Shown: piece by piece, positions 27,796 to 39,618 of the stretch
Layout of the letters: every line of letters starts with the position of its first letter
How positions within the stretch are numbered: position 1 is the first letter of the stretch
NCBI RefSeq assembly: GCF_002865645.1
Contig: NW_020194708.1
Coordinates: 124,001 to 188,000 of the forward strand
Origin: Hyaloscypha bicolor E
Lineage: Eukaryota > Ascomycota > Leotiomycetes > Helotiales > Hyaloscyphaceae
Length of the DNA: 64,000 nt
Direction: 5' to 3'
The notes under the pieces: model-generated
The model's database searches: none
The model's input: the letters and a program-made list of their open reading frames with translations, nothing else
Told to the model about the DNA's origin: nothing
Translations under genes and position numbers: made by a program

Positions 27796-30700
27796 TTACT
27801 TACAGAGCATAAATTGCGCCCAGTGATACGGGTCATCATAACTCCAATCCTCACGTAGAGTCAATACAGTTTTCTGCATCACCTTCGCCAAGTTTATGAT
27901 GGAGTTCTCCTCCCCCTTAATCTGCTCATAAAATATGTCGGAGAAGTCCCTAGCATCGCGGCAATCAGTAGGCCACAGTGTTCCAACGACGGAGGTAGCC
28001 CCAGCACAGAGAAAGGCAGTTACTATTCCGAATGGATCGTCGTTGAAGGAGAACTGCTGCTCCCCAGACGCACACGCAAGGAGAGTGACATGTGCTGACT
28101 GGAGCTGGAGCTGGAAGATATCATCCACCTTGAGCCTTCCGTTATCTCCATTCCCGGCGTTCGGTTCAAGAATGAGAGAGCGTATCGAGGTATCTGACTC
28201 GCAACTTGCGTGGCCGTGATAGTGAATAAAGTCGGCACTGGATGTGTGTTCCATAAACGTCTCCCTTTTCAAACCGCTTCCCGTCGCATGAAAGCCATGG
28301 AACTGTCCGGCCAGATCCATTACCATCTCGTTTATGAGATCAGCCTCCGCCTGATCGACGTCTCCGAATCTTCCAAAGGCAGTAAATTTTGTGCTCACCC
28401 TGGCCGAATTCATCTTTTGGAAGGCAGCATCAACGCAAGATTTCATGATTGCGTGACTGGACGAGTAAACAATCGGATTGGTTGTAAGAAGAGGATCGTC
28501 ACTTCCACTGAATGGAATGGCGTGTATTGGTATCTCATTTAGAACTCCAGTTGGACATAGAACCAGGAGTTCGTCGTCTTTGATAATTTGCCACAAAGGA
28601 TCTATCAGAGGGCTCAATTCTTTGAGGTCTTCGGCGCTTTCAAGTTTTTTCTGGATTGAAATACAGCCGCGGTCTTGTAACTCTCGCAATTTTCGACAGG
28701 CCCAGTCTTCCACATTGGAATAGCTCAGTGGCAAACCCCAATAATGCATCGTTTGTGACGTTTGTGCTGATTTAACAGCAAAGAGAATGATGTTATCACG
28801 GTGGCGGACCCAATCGATGAAGATTACGGAGTCACTTCGCCGTGACAGTTGATCAGAGACTTGCTGAATTTCTTTCAAATGATTGAAATTGGCGCCCATG
28901 CCAAGTCTCATTGTTGAAAACATGGTGAGTCCAGTATGCGAAGACATGTGAAGCCAATGCGAACGCAATTTCCGCCGCAGTCCTGGACGTTCATATGGCT
29001 CAGCGGCCTGGATTTTGTCAACAAGATTTCTCTCCTCCTCAATTAAACTTCTCCCCTGCTCATTAAGTGCTGAAGGATCAGGCATGTAGATTTGTGAGTC
29101 CCTTAGGAGATCTGAAAGAGAGATGGCTTTCCACTGCTGTACGGCCAGCCATAAATCCTTGCCTGCGGTATTTTCCATCTCTGCTAATGTAATTCCTACA
29201 TCAAGCTGAGTGGAAAAGAGTTTGCTCGACAGCCTCCCAGTTAAGTAACTCCGTTGATGACGCAATGTGTCAGACTTTAACCTCGCTACAAGCTCGCGTC
29301 GTACTCCTTGCCTAGGTTCGATCGTAAACAGCTGAACTGATTCTATAATGCCTAAACTTGAAGATTTGGAGACGTCTTCACTTACCACTGGCCGATAGCT
29401 CGCCTCACCGCTGAGGTGCATACCTCCATTATTCTGCTGGTGCGTGCCTGTGTTACAGCCATCTTGTCCTCGTCATCGGTAGTTTCAGAGGAAGCTTTCC
29501 TCAGCGCGGAAAGGGCACATGAAGCCAGAGAAATGCTTGCCCAGACTGCGTCCTTAAAGCCGTCATCGGTGGAGAGATTAGCCCAAGAAAACGACTCGGC
29601 TTGCGCAAACGCCTTCACGGCAACCGCCTCTGCATATCTGTAGCGATTTGGTGCCAGATTGCCAAGTTTCATCAGTAGGCCACCAACTCGTAATTTGAGT
29701 TTGTTCGCGCAATTTTTACTTCCTGGGTGATTTGCAATGAGACTCTGCCGATATGTGTCCAGTGCAAGCGAATAATTTCCGCTGCTTTCCAATACCATGC
29801 CCAACGTCAACCCAAACTGGTCAAGAAATATTGGCCAGAAGAACAGTGGCAGCAGCTCAAGCAGGCCCATCCCGAGATCAAGTACAGGAATATAAACGTG
29901 TAAAGCTGGCGGGAGTCCCATTTCCTGCGGTTGCAGATCGGAATTGAAGCTGGCTCCGGTGCGTGGAATTAAAAGAGCCAACTCTAGCATCTTCATGATA
30001 TCATATGTTCGAGATCTCCAACCCATCGCTATTAGCTCAACAGCTCGCGAATTTATATTCACCAATATCTGAAGCCAGCCTTGAGTCCAAGATGAAAAGG
30101 CCATCTGACGAACGTGATGTGGAAGTTCGATGACCAGGTCGTTCTGAATCTGCAACAAGTTCATGAGTGATGCATATATGTGATCATTATCATCACAGCA
30201 GGACACTAGAAGTAAGTGGAAAAAGCCCGCAATTTCGGCCTGGAAGTAGTCCCCGAAAGCAGTGTACGCCTTGCTCAAGTTGAGCGATGCTATTGAACCT
30301 AGTTTGGCGCTGACGAAGGCTCGAGGCGGTCGAAAAACCAACAAACAGTTGTCCACGAGAGTACTGGAGGTTATCCACCACTGTAGTTTCTTTAGACGGC
30401 AGAAATGCCATTGATATAGGTCGCCCGCTTTGTGAGCAACCTGCTCGAGGTGGGTGTATGACTCTGTCACCGGATCTCTAAAGTGGGTATGCAGAAACTC
30501 AGCCTTCCACAACAGTGTTTCTTGCGAACCTTTCAGAGAATTAAGATCTCTGAACAATGAGCATATCCTATCACACTCAGTTAAAATGTCGTCCTTTAAG
30601 TCGAATTGGCCATTGCGTTTTGCATCAAACAATAAAACGTTCGATATCCCCATTTGGCTGCCGCAAGCTTCATATACTAAGAGCGCCTCTTTTCGATGAA

Positions 30701-32861
30701 ACCCAGATTGCCGATAGAGAAACATTTCAGTTTCAACATCTTTGGTGGCAAATGCAGCACTCCGGAATGCTTCCGCAAGTCGGAGGTGACAGTGGGCTTC
30801 CTCTATCACGGGTGAGTCTCGACCCAACTCTGATGAGGACATCTTCTCAAGATAAGACCATACTCGCTCGCACACGATCACTGGAACATCCAAGTAATCG
30901 TTAAAATTTCGAGTTAGCCAATACGAAGGTACTCTTGGACGTCTTTCAGGCTCCTTGACAAGGTCGAGCTCGACGAGTAGGACCTCGTATGCTTCTTGGA
31001 AAAGCATCGCGTCCTGCAGCGCTTCTCGCAATTTCATTAACCTTGTTGAGGACTCACAATAAACCGTCGTGTTCCCGAGATCCCGACTGACAGCAATCCA
31101 AATCTTGTGGTAATATATTTCAATCCTGACCTACCGGACGTCAGTTTGCTGGCTCTAGAGTGCCTCATTTAAGACAACTTACCATGATGACATTGTATGA
31201 AGTCCTGTTGGCGAGGTACTTGTTGTAGGCTAGAAGAGCTAGATCCATTGCGTTTCCCCACTCTCCTTTGACAAAACACGCCACATATGCAACAGCGAGT
31301 TGAAGGAGGAAGTATTCAGGACCGCTGGTGTCTTGGCCGGAATTCTGTAAGATTTGGTGGAAGACTTCAACACATTCTATGCAGTTACGCAGGTCACCCA
31401 TTTCCTCGAAGGTACGGAATCTCTCAAATATTGTGTCTGCACGCATAGCATCATCGTTAGACAGAACTGTAAGCGCTTCCTTGAACCGACCGACACGACG
31501 ACACAGTTGTGCGCGTTGCAGTGGGTCATCCGAGGCCGCAAGCCAAGTATGTTCTGACATGTTGATTGAGAATCGTCTGTCCTAATGCTCGTAAGTCTAA
31601 ATAAAAAACCAGTGCAGGCAGAACACGACTCACGGGGTTCCAGAGATCGGGCCTTTTCGCAAATAGGGACACCATGTCGACCACCCGATGGTGGAAGCTC
31701 CGCATATCTCTGCCCAGGTCAAGCTAGAGTAACACGGATCAGCTAAGCAAGCATTTGGGAGTTAGAAACTTATGGAGCTTGGTACAACCTCGTCTCTGGG
31801 TCTAAGATATTCCCACTGGTATTGCGCGGTGCCTTCTACGGTTATTGCACTAAACGCCAAGGATCCGTCCACTTCATCCTGGGATCCTGTTAGCCATCTG
31901 AGTAAAGTAAGCTTTCATCCTGCTATCCAACCTTTGTTTCAATTGGAGTGGACGGCAGCTCGTGGTTTGAGGGAAACCCAGAGTAGAGAAAATGGTCCGA
32001 TTCGCCTGGCCCTCCACCAAGCATGAACTCTCCAACGAATTTCTGTAATACGTTGCCAAGTCTCCTTTTGTCAATATAATGGGAATAATCTGCCAGATCA
32101 AAATCAGCCTGATGTGTAATGAATGCCGTCTCCTGCGCGTTTCCCGTATTCCAGTTCTTTTCAAGCATCTCCTGGAAGGAAGTCATTGCGGGTGGTACAG
32201 GGATCCCATCAGCGCTGGTTTTCGCAGCGAGTTTCGAAACACAATTCTCAAACCGACTATACAGCGAGTACAGCCTTTTCCAGTTTGTTGCACGTTCGAC
32301 CTCTGCCTTGATATAACGGTCTCTAGAAGCTTCGCTGAGAAATTTCATCTGATCAATGAGGCAAGCAACGTAGAGAGCTTGAGGCTTATGACGTTGGTTA
32401 CCATTCTCCGCAAGCTGCTGAAGGTCATCTAAGTCACTCCCATCCGTCGGGATGGCGGAAGGGGGTTGGTGCCTAAGTTGGAAGTTATGCCCCCGAGGAT
32501 GACCCTTGAGCTCGTTGTCAAGACAACTAGCACACACGTCGAAATCAGGGCACCGTGAGCAATGAAATTGCAGTCCACACAATTTCTATTATCGTCAGTA
32601 AGTGGTTGTCATATCGCGCTTCAAGTTTACCACAGTGGTCAATCACACGACGTGGAGACTAACCTTCTTGCATCTATCGCAAATAATTGGACTGTCCTGC
32701 TCGACCGAATCATTCCCCGTAATCATGAGCAGGTTGTTAACAAGGCTCGATTTAAAGTTGGTGCCCAAGCCTTCGGTGCCGCCGGCCACGTCGCACAGCA
32801 TCTCCCACGTATCAGCCGGGTGCATGGATTGGAAAACGTCGTCGACATCATGGACATCCAT
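27796..32861 (-). CDS. ZZ zinc finger / TPR-like / CHAT protease
   Basis: A predicted large cytosolic cysteine protease of the caspase-like CHAT clan. My exon model reads 32861-32664, 32585-31932, 31878-31786, 31723-31634, 31581-31183, 31130-29424 and 29331-27796, about 1,558 residues. Residues 61-99 form a complete ZZ zinc finger: C61, C64, C75, C78, C84, C87, H95 and H99, with its first Cys pair split from the rest by an intron. Residues about 330-1045 are helical and TPR-like. The last 300 residues are a CHAT domain with the catalytic pair in HYHGHA (His about 1421) and LLACASG (Cys about 1467). Weak points: the frame stays open without a Met to about 32950, so a short 5' exon may be missing. 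The sixth intron could start at 29423 or 29408. A perfect GTAAGT at 27803 suggests a final intron and an alternative stop at 27719. A TTTTA microsatellite lies just past the stop. The gene is divergent from the hydrolase gene starting at 33376. Substrate unknown. Confidence 0.85.
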
Positions 32862-33375
32862 CGCGCAAAGTGGAGAATTCGAACAAACAACGCAGAAAGA
32901 ATGTTCAGAAAGTGCCTTCGAAATTGAAGGTAGGTAGTTGCGAATCGTCTGAAGAAGTTATTTTAATGCTGCAGCCTAACTAGTAGAAGAATTCTGATAG
33001 CCAACCACGCAATTTTACAGGGATAGGAACACCAAACAAAGGGAGGTTTTGAAAGAGCTCAGGAAATTCCCCCAAAAAAAAGAAATGAATATAATGGATT
33101 ACTGGTTACGAATATAAGCTTGTTTTGGCCGATTTTGGTCATTGTTGAGAGTAAATTGGAGTTTGTGTGGTTGAGAAGTGTGAGCAGTTGACTAGTGGAC
33201 TCTCCTAAGGCAACAAAGCAGCAGCCGCTGAAGGGTAGACGTCAACGGGTCCATGCCACCAAAGAGCTCTTCCAACCTAAGCTCAATAAATCGATTGTCG
33301 TATCCCACCTCATCGTTTGAGGATCTCAGTGACAATTCCTCTCTCAAATAGTGCCTAGCAGAGACGCCCTGTTTG
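32862..33375. promoter_or_regulatory. Shared divergent promoter region
   Basis: The region lies between the CHAT protease gene (minus) and the hydrolase gene (plus) and must hold both 5' ends. The protease reading frame stays open to about 32950, after a CTTCTTCAG that could be a splice acceptor, so its true first exon may lie here. An in-frame stop at 33349 upstream of the hydrolase ATG fixes that start. A plus-strand A-run lies near 33071-33081. No clear TATA box or repeated operator was recognised. Confidence 0.5.
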
Positions 33376-35725
33376 ATGGAGATGGACCAGCAGCCCCTGG
33401 ATGTCGAGACTTCCGCCGAGGAAGTTTTGAAGAGCTGGGAAACCCGGGATCGAGAGTTCGAGAAAGACGAATCAAGCACTCTGGCACAGCATAATCTCGA
33501 CGAGAGCAGCACGCGAACCAAGATTACGCATGTCGAGGCTTTTGGCTTCGGCTTCATCGGAGGTGTCCTTTCAGTGGCATACGGATCTTGGGGTAGCCAG
33601 CCGGCAGCCCTTCTGGTGATGCAATTCAGCTTTCGCGCAAAGGAGAGGTCTCGCAGATATCAGAGCTCCGAGATTTCGATACGCTTTGAATCCCGAAGCC
33701 ATTCTTCTACCAGGCTGCCGAGTGTAGGGCCCCCTATCGTGCAATCGTGGCACCCAACGAACAATCGAAAAACACCTTCACTCACAGATCCCCTCAAAGG
33801 CAATCGAAGTCATGCCCCTCCATCCGCCTCTACTTCCGCCTTAAATCCAAGCCAATCGGCAAGGCAATCGCCTTGGCCAATACAAGAGTTTTGGATTCGA
33901 GGGAGGACGTGGTCTCGCAAGACTAGTCATGATGCACACGAAGTTTTGTGGAGTGTGACCGAGGCTGAGGGCAGCGTCACTGGCATTTCTGAACCGATCA
34001 GACTAGCCGTTATTGTGACGTATCCAGGACCCTTTCTCGCCGTCGTTGACGTTAAGGCAACAACAGGATTTGGCCTGAAAATGAGAAACCTCCCCTGGTC
34101 TCGCGACGATCCACTTCTTTTCGACGGCCAGACTGCCAAGGGAAAATCTCCGCCGGCGTCAGATTTTCACGCCATGAACGATGAAGAGATCTTGAGGTAC
34201 ATCTCTGACCCAGATATATCCTCTCCGGGCGCCTCACTAGCTCTCAGCAAATCACTCGATAACCAGAGCAAGACGTTGAAGCAATCAACTGCGGCGGTCA
34301 AGGCCGGCTCTGCGTCGAGAAAGGTGTATAGAGTTCGCGGACTTCCTCTTTTCTGGAGTAGGCCTTTCTTCATTGGGATAGTGTCTGCTTCCATTGCAGT
34401 AAGGGAAGATTCTGCAAGGGTTCATTCCTATACACAAAATCCCTACAGGCCCGAAAGAATGGCCATAGTATCACTCGACTCTCACGGCGAGGTGCTGACT
34501 CCCAACACAAAAATGGAATGGCTCATACAAGTTAAGCTGCCAAACCAGGAAGCGACGCCCAAAAAGTTGCATGAAAAACCCATTCAGCTTATTTTCGACT
34601 CTCATTTCTATGGATTTTCGGAATTAGGACTACTCTCCACATATACCTCAGCACGTATTGCCGAGTAAGTTACGTACACCTCCGCCTTTAGACAAAGCAC
34701 AGTTCGCTGAATGTGATGGTTGCAGTATTATTGCGATACCTGGCTTGGGTGGACATGCTTACGGCTCATTCAAAGAGCGGGGTGGAATGCATATGTGGCT
34801 AGAAGACTCGCTTCCGTCAGATTTGCAGAAGTCCGTTCAAGAAGCCCTAAAATTGGGTCCAGCCAGGATCCTCATCTACGGATATGATACCCACCTTGAA
34901 AATAGCCAGTCTTTCCAGACGATTCAGGATTTGGCGGGTCAACTAAGAATGTCTCTGCGAGCCATACGGCAAGTAAGTAGCTCGAAAAGGAGAATTAGAA
35001 GTCAACGAAACCTACTTACCCTTTTAAGGCAACGTTGTGTATGCGGCCGATAATTTTCGTCGGCCACAGCTTGGGTGGGATTTTGATCAAACAGGCAAGT
35101 TTTTATGTGTGTACTCCCCTAGAACATTGACTGCTAAACTAAGTTAGCTCTTAATCTTGCTGAGCAAAGGTGACGAAATAGATCAATGCAACTTTAAGTC
35201 AACTCGTGGCGCCTTGTTCTTTGGCGTCCCAAATTGTGGAATGGAGAATACATCATTGGTCACAATGATGGAGGCGCAGGCCAACCGCGACTTTATTAAC
35301 TCACTCAGTATCGGTTCTCCGTTTATCAAGCAACAGTCCGAGTCTTTCCCGCCCCTGTTTGATTTCCGCGACTCCATAATATTTTCGTTTTATGAGACTC
35401 GTGTGACACCCACAGCGACGATGGTTAGTACATCTCGTTTAAATCTGGTGTTCTTTCACTCGCTAACTCCGTTTGCCAGGTAAATGGAAAACTGGCAATG
35501 AACGGAGATCTAATGGTTCTGGTTGATAAAGATTCCGCAACTCATGGCCGTCCATGGGAGATGGATTCACGCTTCGTCATAGCCATCGACCGCAATCATT
35601 CCGACTTGGTCAAATTCGAGCGATACAGTGATGATTATGAGCGGGTTCTTGCTTGTATTCGGCTGCTGCTGGAGAACTCAGCAGACATAGTGTCGCGCCG
35701 CTTTAATGATTGTCCCCCTCCTTGA
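33376..35725 (+). CDS. Serine alpha/beta hydrolase, SesB/DUF676-like
   Basis: Exons 33376-34664, 34726-34972, 35029-35094, 35148-35423 and 35480-35725 join in frame to 707 residues. The C-terminal half is an alpha/beta hydrolase of the type fused to fungal NLR-like receptors (SesB-like, DUF676/PGAP1-like): oxyanion-loop segment IPGLGGH (434-440), nucleophile elbow GHSLGG with Ser526, an FFGVPNCGM segment, an SFYET segment, and the likely acid and base in VDKDSATHG (641-649) and NHSDLVKF (His666). The first 430 residues form a separate conserved-looking region (GRTWS..., VLWSV..., ATTGFG...) that I cannot name. Residues about 115-175 are Ser/Pro-rich and could hide an unmodelled intron. The third intron uses a GC-AG donor. 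No NACHT or repeat domain follows, so this is a stand-alone enzyme, probably acting on lipid or protein esters. The start is the first ATG after an in-frame stop at 33349. Confidence 0.85.
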
Positions 35726-36627
35726 TTATGCAGGGTCCTCTTATACATAGCACTAAGTACACTTGTAGTGTTGTTTATGAGAGAATATTTAGACTTTTGT
35801 TATCGAATACCATACCTGCTTGATAGGTGTTAAGCTACAAAACGCAGAGATCCTTAAAACAGTAAAATTTGCTACCCTCAGCAATGTTTATTGTCGTGCA
35901 TGGATATAAGTTGCTGCTGCTTAATTTGAGTAGCCGGTGACCCTTATATGCGCCTACGATACCGCCGATGAGACCTCGTTTTTCCATGGCTATTGCGAAG
36001 TCGAAAAAGCAGGTAAGCGAACAAGTGAGCCAGGGTTAATTTCAAGAGAGCAGAGCCTAAGTAAAGCTGCAAGTTGACTGATTTAGAGAAGAACACAACC
36101 ATAATAATGGAGAGTGCAAACGCCGATGCATTTTAGCTAAAGAGGAGGATGGCTAAGCTGTCCGCAAGGCGCGCTTTTGTCCTGCTACGCTTGAGTCACA
36201 TGACTTGCTTCACGTGATGACATCCTGCAAATCTCGCCATACTAGCCTTTTTTTTTTAGGTAATAAGGAAACCTTTATTTTAATAATTAGAAATAGCTTT
36301 AAATGTATATTTTAGTAATTTTTTTGGTGAATGTCTTAGAAAAGTATTAGTGCCAGAAAACTAAGATCTGTGGCCTATTAAGATTAGGCTTCATACTGAG
36401 CACGGGCCACGGGTATTGCCTTTCCTCTTAGCGTCAGTTGCCTTATTGATGGGCGAGAGAGCGAAGGCAACCCAATACATCAGGAAATCTTTCTTCTCTT
36501 GCCGTCCCCGCCCCTCGTCTACCTGCCCAAGTCTTGCCCCACAAGATGATACTGTCGAATTGTCCCCTGGGTGATGTGCCTTACTCGTTTGTAATGACCA
36601 AGGCTTGGTCCCTACCCAATCTTACCC
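35726..36627. other. Intergenic region upstream of NACHT gene
   Basis: No coding sequence was recognised in these 900 bp. A perfect TCACGTGA E-box palindrome lies at 36210-36217, about 410 bp upstream of the NACHT start, next to a TCACATGAC word; it is a possible bHLH site. A short T-run and AT-rich patch at about 36245-36340 looks like a small RIP-mutated repeat remnant. The last 130 bp before the start codon is pyrimidine-rich, as is common in fungal promoters. Confidence 0.4.
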
Positions 36628-39618
36628 ATGGATAACACCTTGAATGCCGCCTCCGCGATCGCCGGGCTACTTAGCCTGACGGTCCAGATCACCCAGGCCA
36701 CGCAAGGATATATCTCAAGAGTGACCAGTTTGTCGTCAGCAGCAACATCTTATCTTGAAGAACTAGTGTGCCTAAAAAAGCTGCTGGCTGACGCCCAGGA
36801 TGCGCTGCTCTTCCAATCACAGTCGCTCAGCATGCCCCTGCCCCGGGAACTCGGCGAGTTCCACGCTGAGATGGAGCAACTCTGCGAGAGGCTTCGTGAC
36901 GCACAGCGAAATAGAACGTCGGAGGCGTTGAAGAGCCTCGTATGGCCGTTCCGGGATGACGAGACTGCTCAATGGGCTAGCAGCCTGGGTCGGTGCCGAC
37001 AATGCATTCAGGCTGCTGTTGTTCTCAGTGGCCTGTAAGTCCAAATCCTAAGACGATAAGTGTGCCGTGCTTGCTCAGCTTCATTGACTATAAATTGTGT
37101 TAGGAGACTTCAGTTGATGACCTTAGAGGAAGTCAGAAATATAAGATGCAAAATTGACACAGAGCAGAAAGGTTAGCTGTTCCTAGTTGAAGATTAACGA
37201 TCGATATGCTGATGACCCACTTTCTTGGATTTAGAAGCACAAAGGCTCAAAATTCTCGACTGGATATCCGATGATGCTGCGAGGCGGAAACACACGAAGC
37301 TGATTTCGGGGCATCATCCCAACACGGGACAGTGGATATTCGCCACGCCTGAATTCCAAAGTTGGACTGGAAGCGAAACACGAGTATTTTGGTGTTATGG
37401 AAATCGTAAGTGCAGAAGAGTATAAATTCACTTTCAACTAGCTTGCTAACCCCCTGGATTTCAACATGCAGCAGGTGTTGGAAAAACCCAAATAATGTAT
37501 TACAGCTAACCTCCACAGAGTCCCAGAATTCTAACGCTCTTTCAGGTCTCTCATAGCGGATTATCTCTCTCGGATCACCTGCGTCGCATATTTTTACTGC
37601 GACTACCAAGCATCCTGCGTGCAGGCCGGGACCGCGGTAGCAGCCTCGCTACTTCGGCAACTCGTAGAGACAGAGCCGTCCATACCACTCGCTTTGGAAG
37701 ACCTGTATAAAACGCTCGGTTATGGTCGAGACAATTTGAAGCTGGATGATATTACGAGCCTGCTTCACCACCTCTGTCTCGATAAGCGCCATGTTTATAT
37801 TCTGCTAGATGCTCTCGACGAGTATGGTCCTGCGTCACAAAGACGAGGGATCATGTCCCTCCTTAAAAATCTTGCCGAAGCAGGCGCGAGAATACTTATT
37901 ATTAGTCGCCCGCATGTTGCTGATGTAGGCCGTACATTCGGCGAATACATTGAACTTGAAGTGAGGAGTGATCCGTCGGATATCAGGTCCTACGTTGAGC
38001 ACACAATTAGTGCAAGCGATGAACTTGCTGAGTTCATAGTGAACGATTTGAGAGAGGAGGCTGTGCAGCGGGTAGTGGACCAAGCCGACAGAATGTAAGT
38101 GATTCGACCTCCGAGGCTCCCTTGATACGGGCCGCTGACCTATGTAGGTTCTTGCTCGCCACGTTGCAGTGCACCCGCCTAACTCACCTAACCCGCCGAT
38201 CTGAGGTTAGAAGAGCTCTTAAAATACTCCCGAGTGGCCTCGAAACAGCGTATGAGGAATCCATGGGGAGGATCGAGCTTGAATCCCCCGAAAGAAAATC
38301 TATCGCAATGACTGCCTTATCGTGGATCTATCATACGAGGCGACCACTATCTATCAACGAGCTACTACACGTCCTCGCAGTTGATTCATCATCCGTTTTG
38401 AGTTTAAGTGAGGAGAACATTCCGTCTCGGAGCCTTGTCGTGGACGTCTGCGCCGGCCTTATTGTCCTTGATACTGAAAGCGGCGCTGTCAGATTCGCAC
38501 ACTACTCTCTGCACGAGTATTTCCAGGCCACCTACCAGCAGTGGTTTTCACTTGCAAAGCGAGAGATAGCGAGGGTGTGTCTTGCCTACCTGGGGCTGGA
38601 AAACATGGCGTGCAGCGTAAATCTGTCTGGGGACCAACTCACCGGACTCCTCTCTTCATACCCTCTTTTGAGATACACAGCGCAATATTGGGGCATCCAT
38701 GTCAAAGACGGGTACGACAGGGACATGGAAGGACTTGCACTCAAATTTCTCCAGAATTACCATCGTGTCGCCTTGGTGGCGCAAATCCTAGATAGTGAGG
38801 AAAACAACGGTGAGCGAGTTGCAGACATGCATCCCTGCTCGAACCTACCTGTTCAACTGGCCGCTCGGTTCGGAGCTCGAGAAATTGTACAGCTCCTGCT
38901 AGAGCAAGGACTTAACCCAGGCGCAACAGACGCCACAGGCCGAACGGCACTGCACTGGGCAGCAAGAGGCGGCTTCAGCGACGTGGTGAGGGCCATCTTG
39001 CGAGAAGGGGTGGATCCGAACGTGAAGACGATCGACGGGCGGACACCCCTTCATTGGGCTGCCAAGCACGGCCACTCTAACGTTATAGCGGATTTGCTAC
39101 GCAGTGGAGCAAACCCGGCTGAGCAAACCCGCAATGGCCGGTCCGCCCTTCACTGGGCGGCCAGTCGCGGGCACCAGTCCGTCGTCGAGATACTGTTCTC
39201 GGACGACCGTGTCGATGCCGGATGTCAGTCCCAAAACGGGTGGACCGCTTTGCACTGGGCCGCCTGTAGTGGGAACCGAGCAGTCGTGATCCATGGGGTC
39301 AAATACAGCTCGGAGAACAACCTTCCCACATCGCGGGAATGGCTTTCCATGAGCGGTGGGGAATCCAAAGGACACGAGGAGGTAGCGACCTTGCTTCTTG
39401 AGGCGGGAGTGAGTCCTCATGTGCGGAATGAGGAAGGTCAAACTGCATTGCACTGGGCTGCGGCATCAAGAAACGGCAATATTATCCGGTTGCTAAGGGA
39501 GCGTGGCGCTGAAATGGACGTTCAAGACATCCATGGGAGAACGCCACTGGATTTCGCGGGTGATAATGGAGCGGAGGATGCCCTCCTCGCAATGTTGTCT
39601 ACTAAAGTAAATGCATAG
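36628..39618 (+). CDS. NACHT-ankyrin STAND receptor (NLR-like)
   Basis: Six exons (36628-37034, 37104-37171, 37235-37405, 37472-37496, 37546-38094, 38148-39618) join in frame to 896 residues. The N-terminus (about 1-135) is helical and resembles the HeLo-like/SesA-like domains of fungal STAND proteins. It leads into an ILDW...W linker and a NACHT NTPase with Walker A GNPGVGKT (214-221), Walker B LLDALDE (310-316) and a sensor-like ILIISRP. A winged-helix region (ALSWIYHTRRPLSINELL) follows. From about 640 there are seven ankyrin-type repeats, several sharing the core TALHWAA. Repeat five is broken by about 27 foreign residues. The fourth exon is only 25 nt and carries most of the P-loop. Such receptors oligomerise on ligand binding and trigger cell death through the N-terminal domain (family knowledge); the ligand is unknown. 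The gene looks intact and shows no RIP damage despite its repeats. Confidence 0.9.

Noticed and set aside
27935..28542. Plus-strand open frames opposite the CHAT exon
   Set aside because: Shadows of the strongly supported minus-strand CHAT coding sequence, with no domain and no splice logic of their own.
33192..33557. Minus-strand open frame of 121 codons overlapping the start of the hydrolase gene
   Set aside because: Considered as first exon of the CHAT gene, but it overlaps the hydrolase coding exon in antisense, and no good splice donor joins it in frame to the exon ending at 32950.
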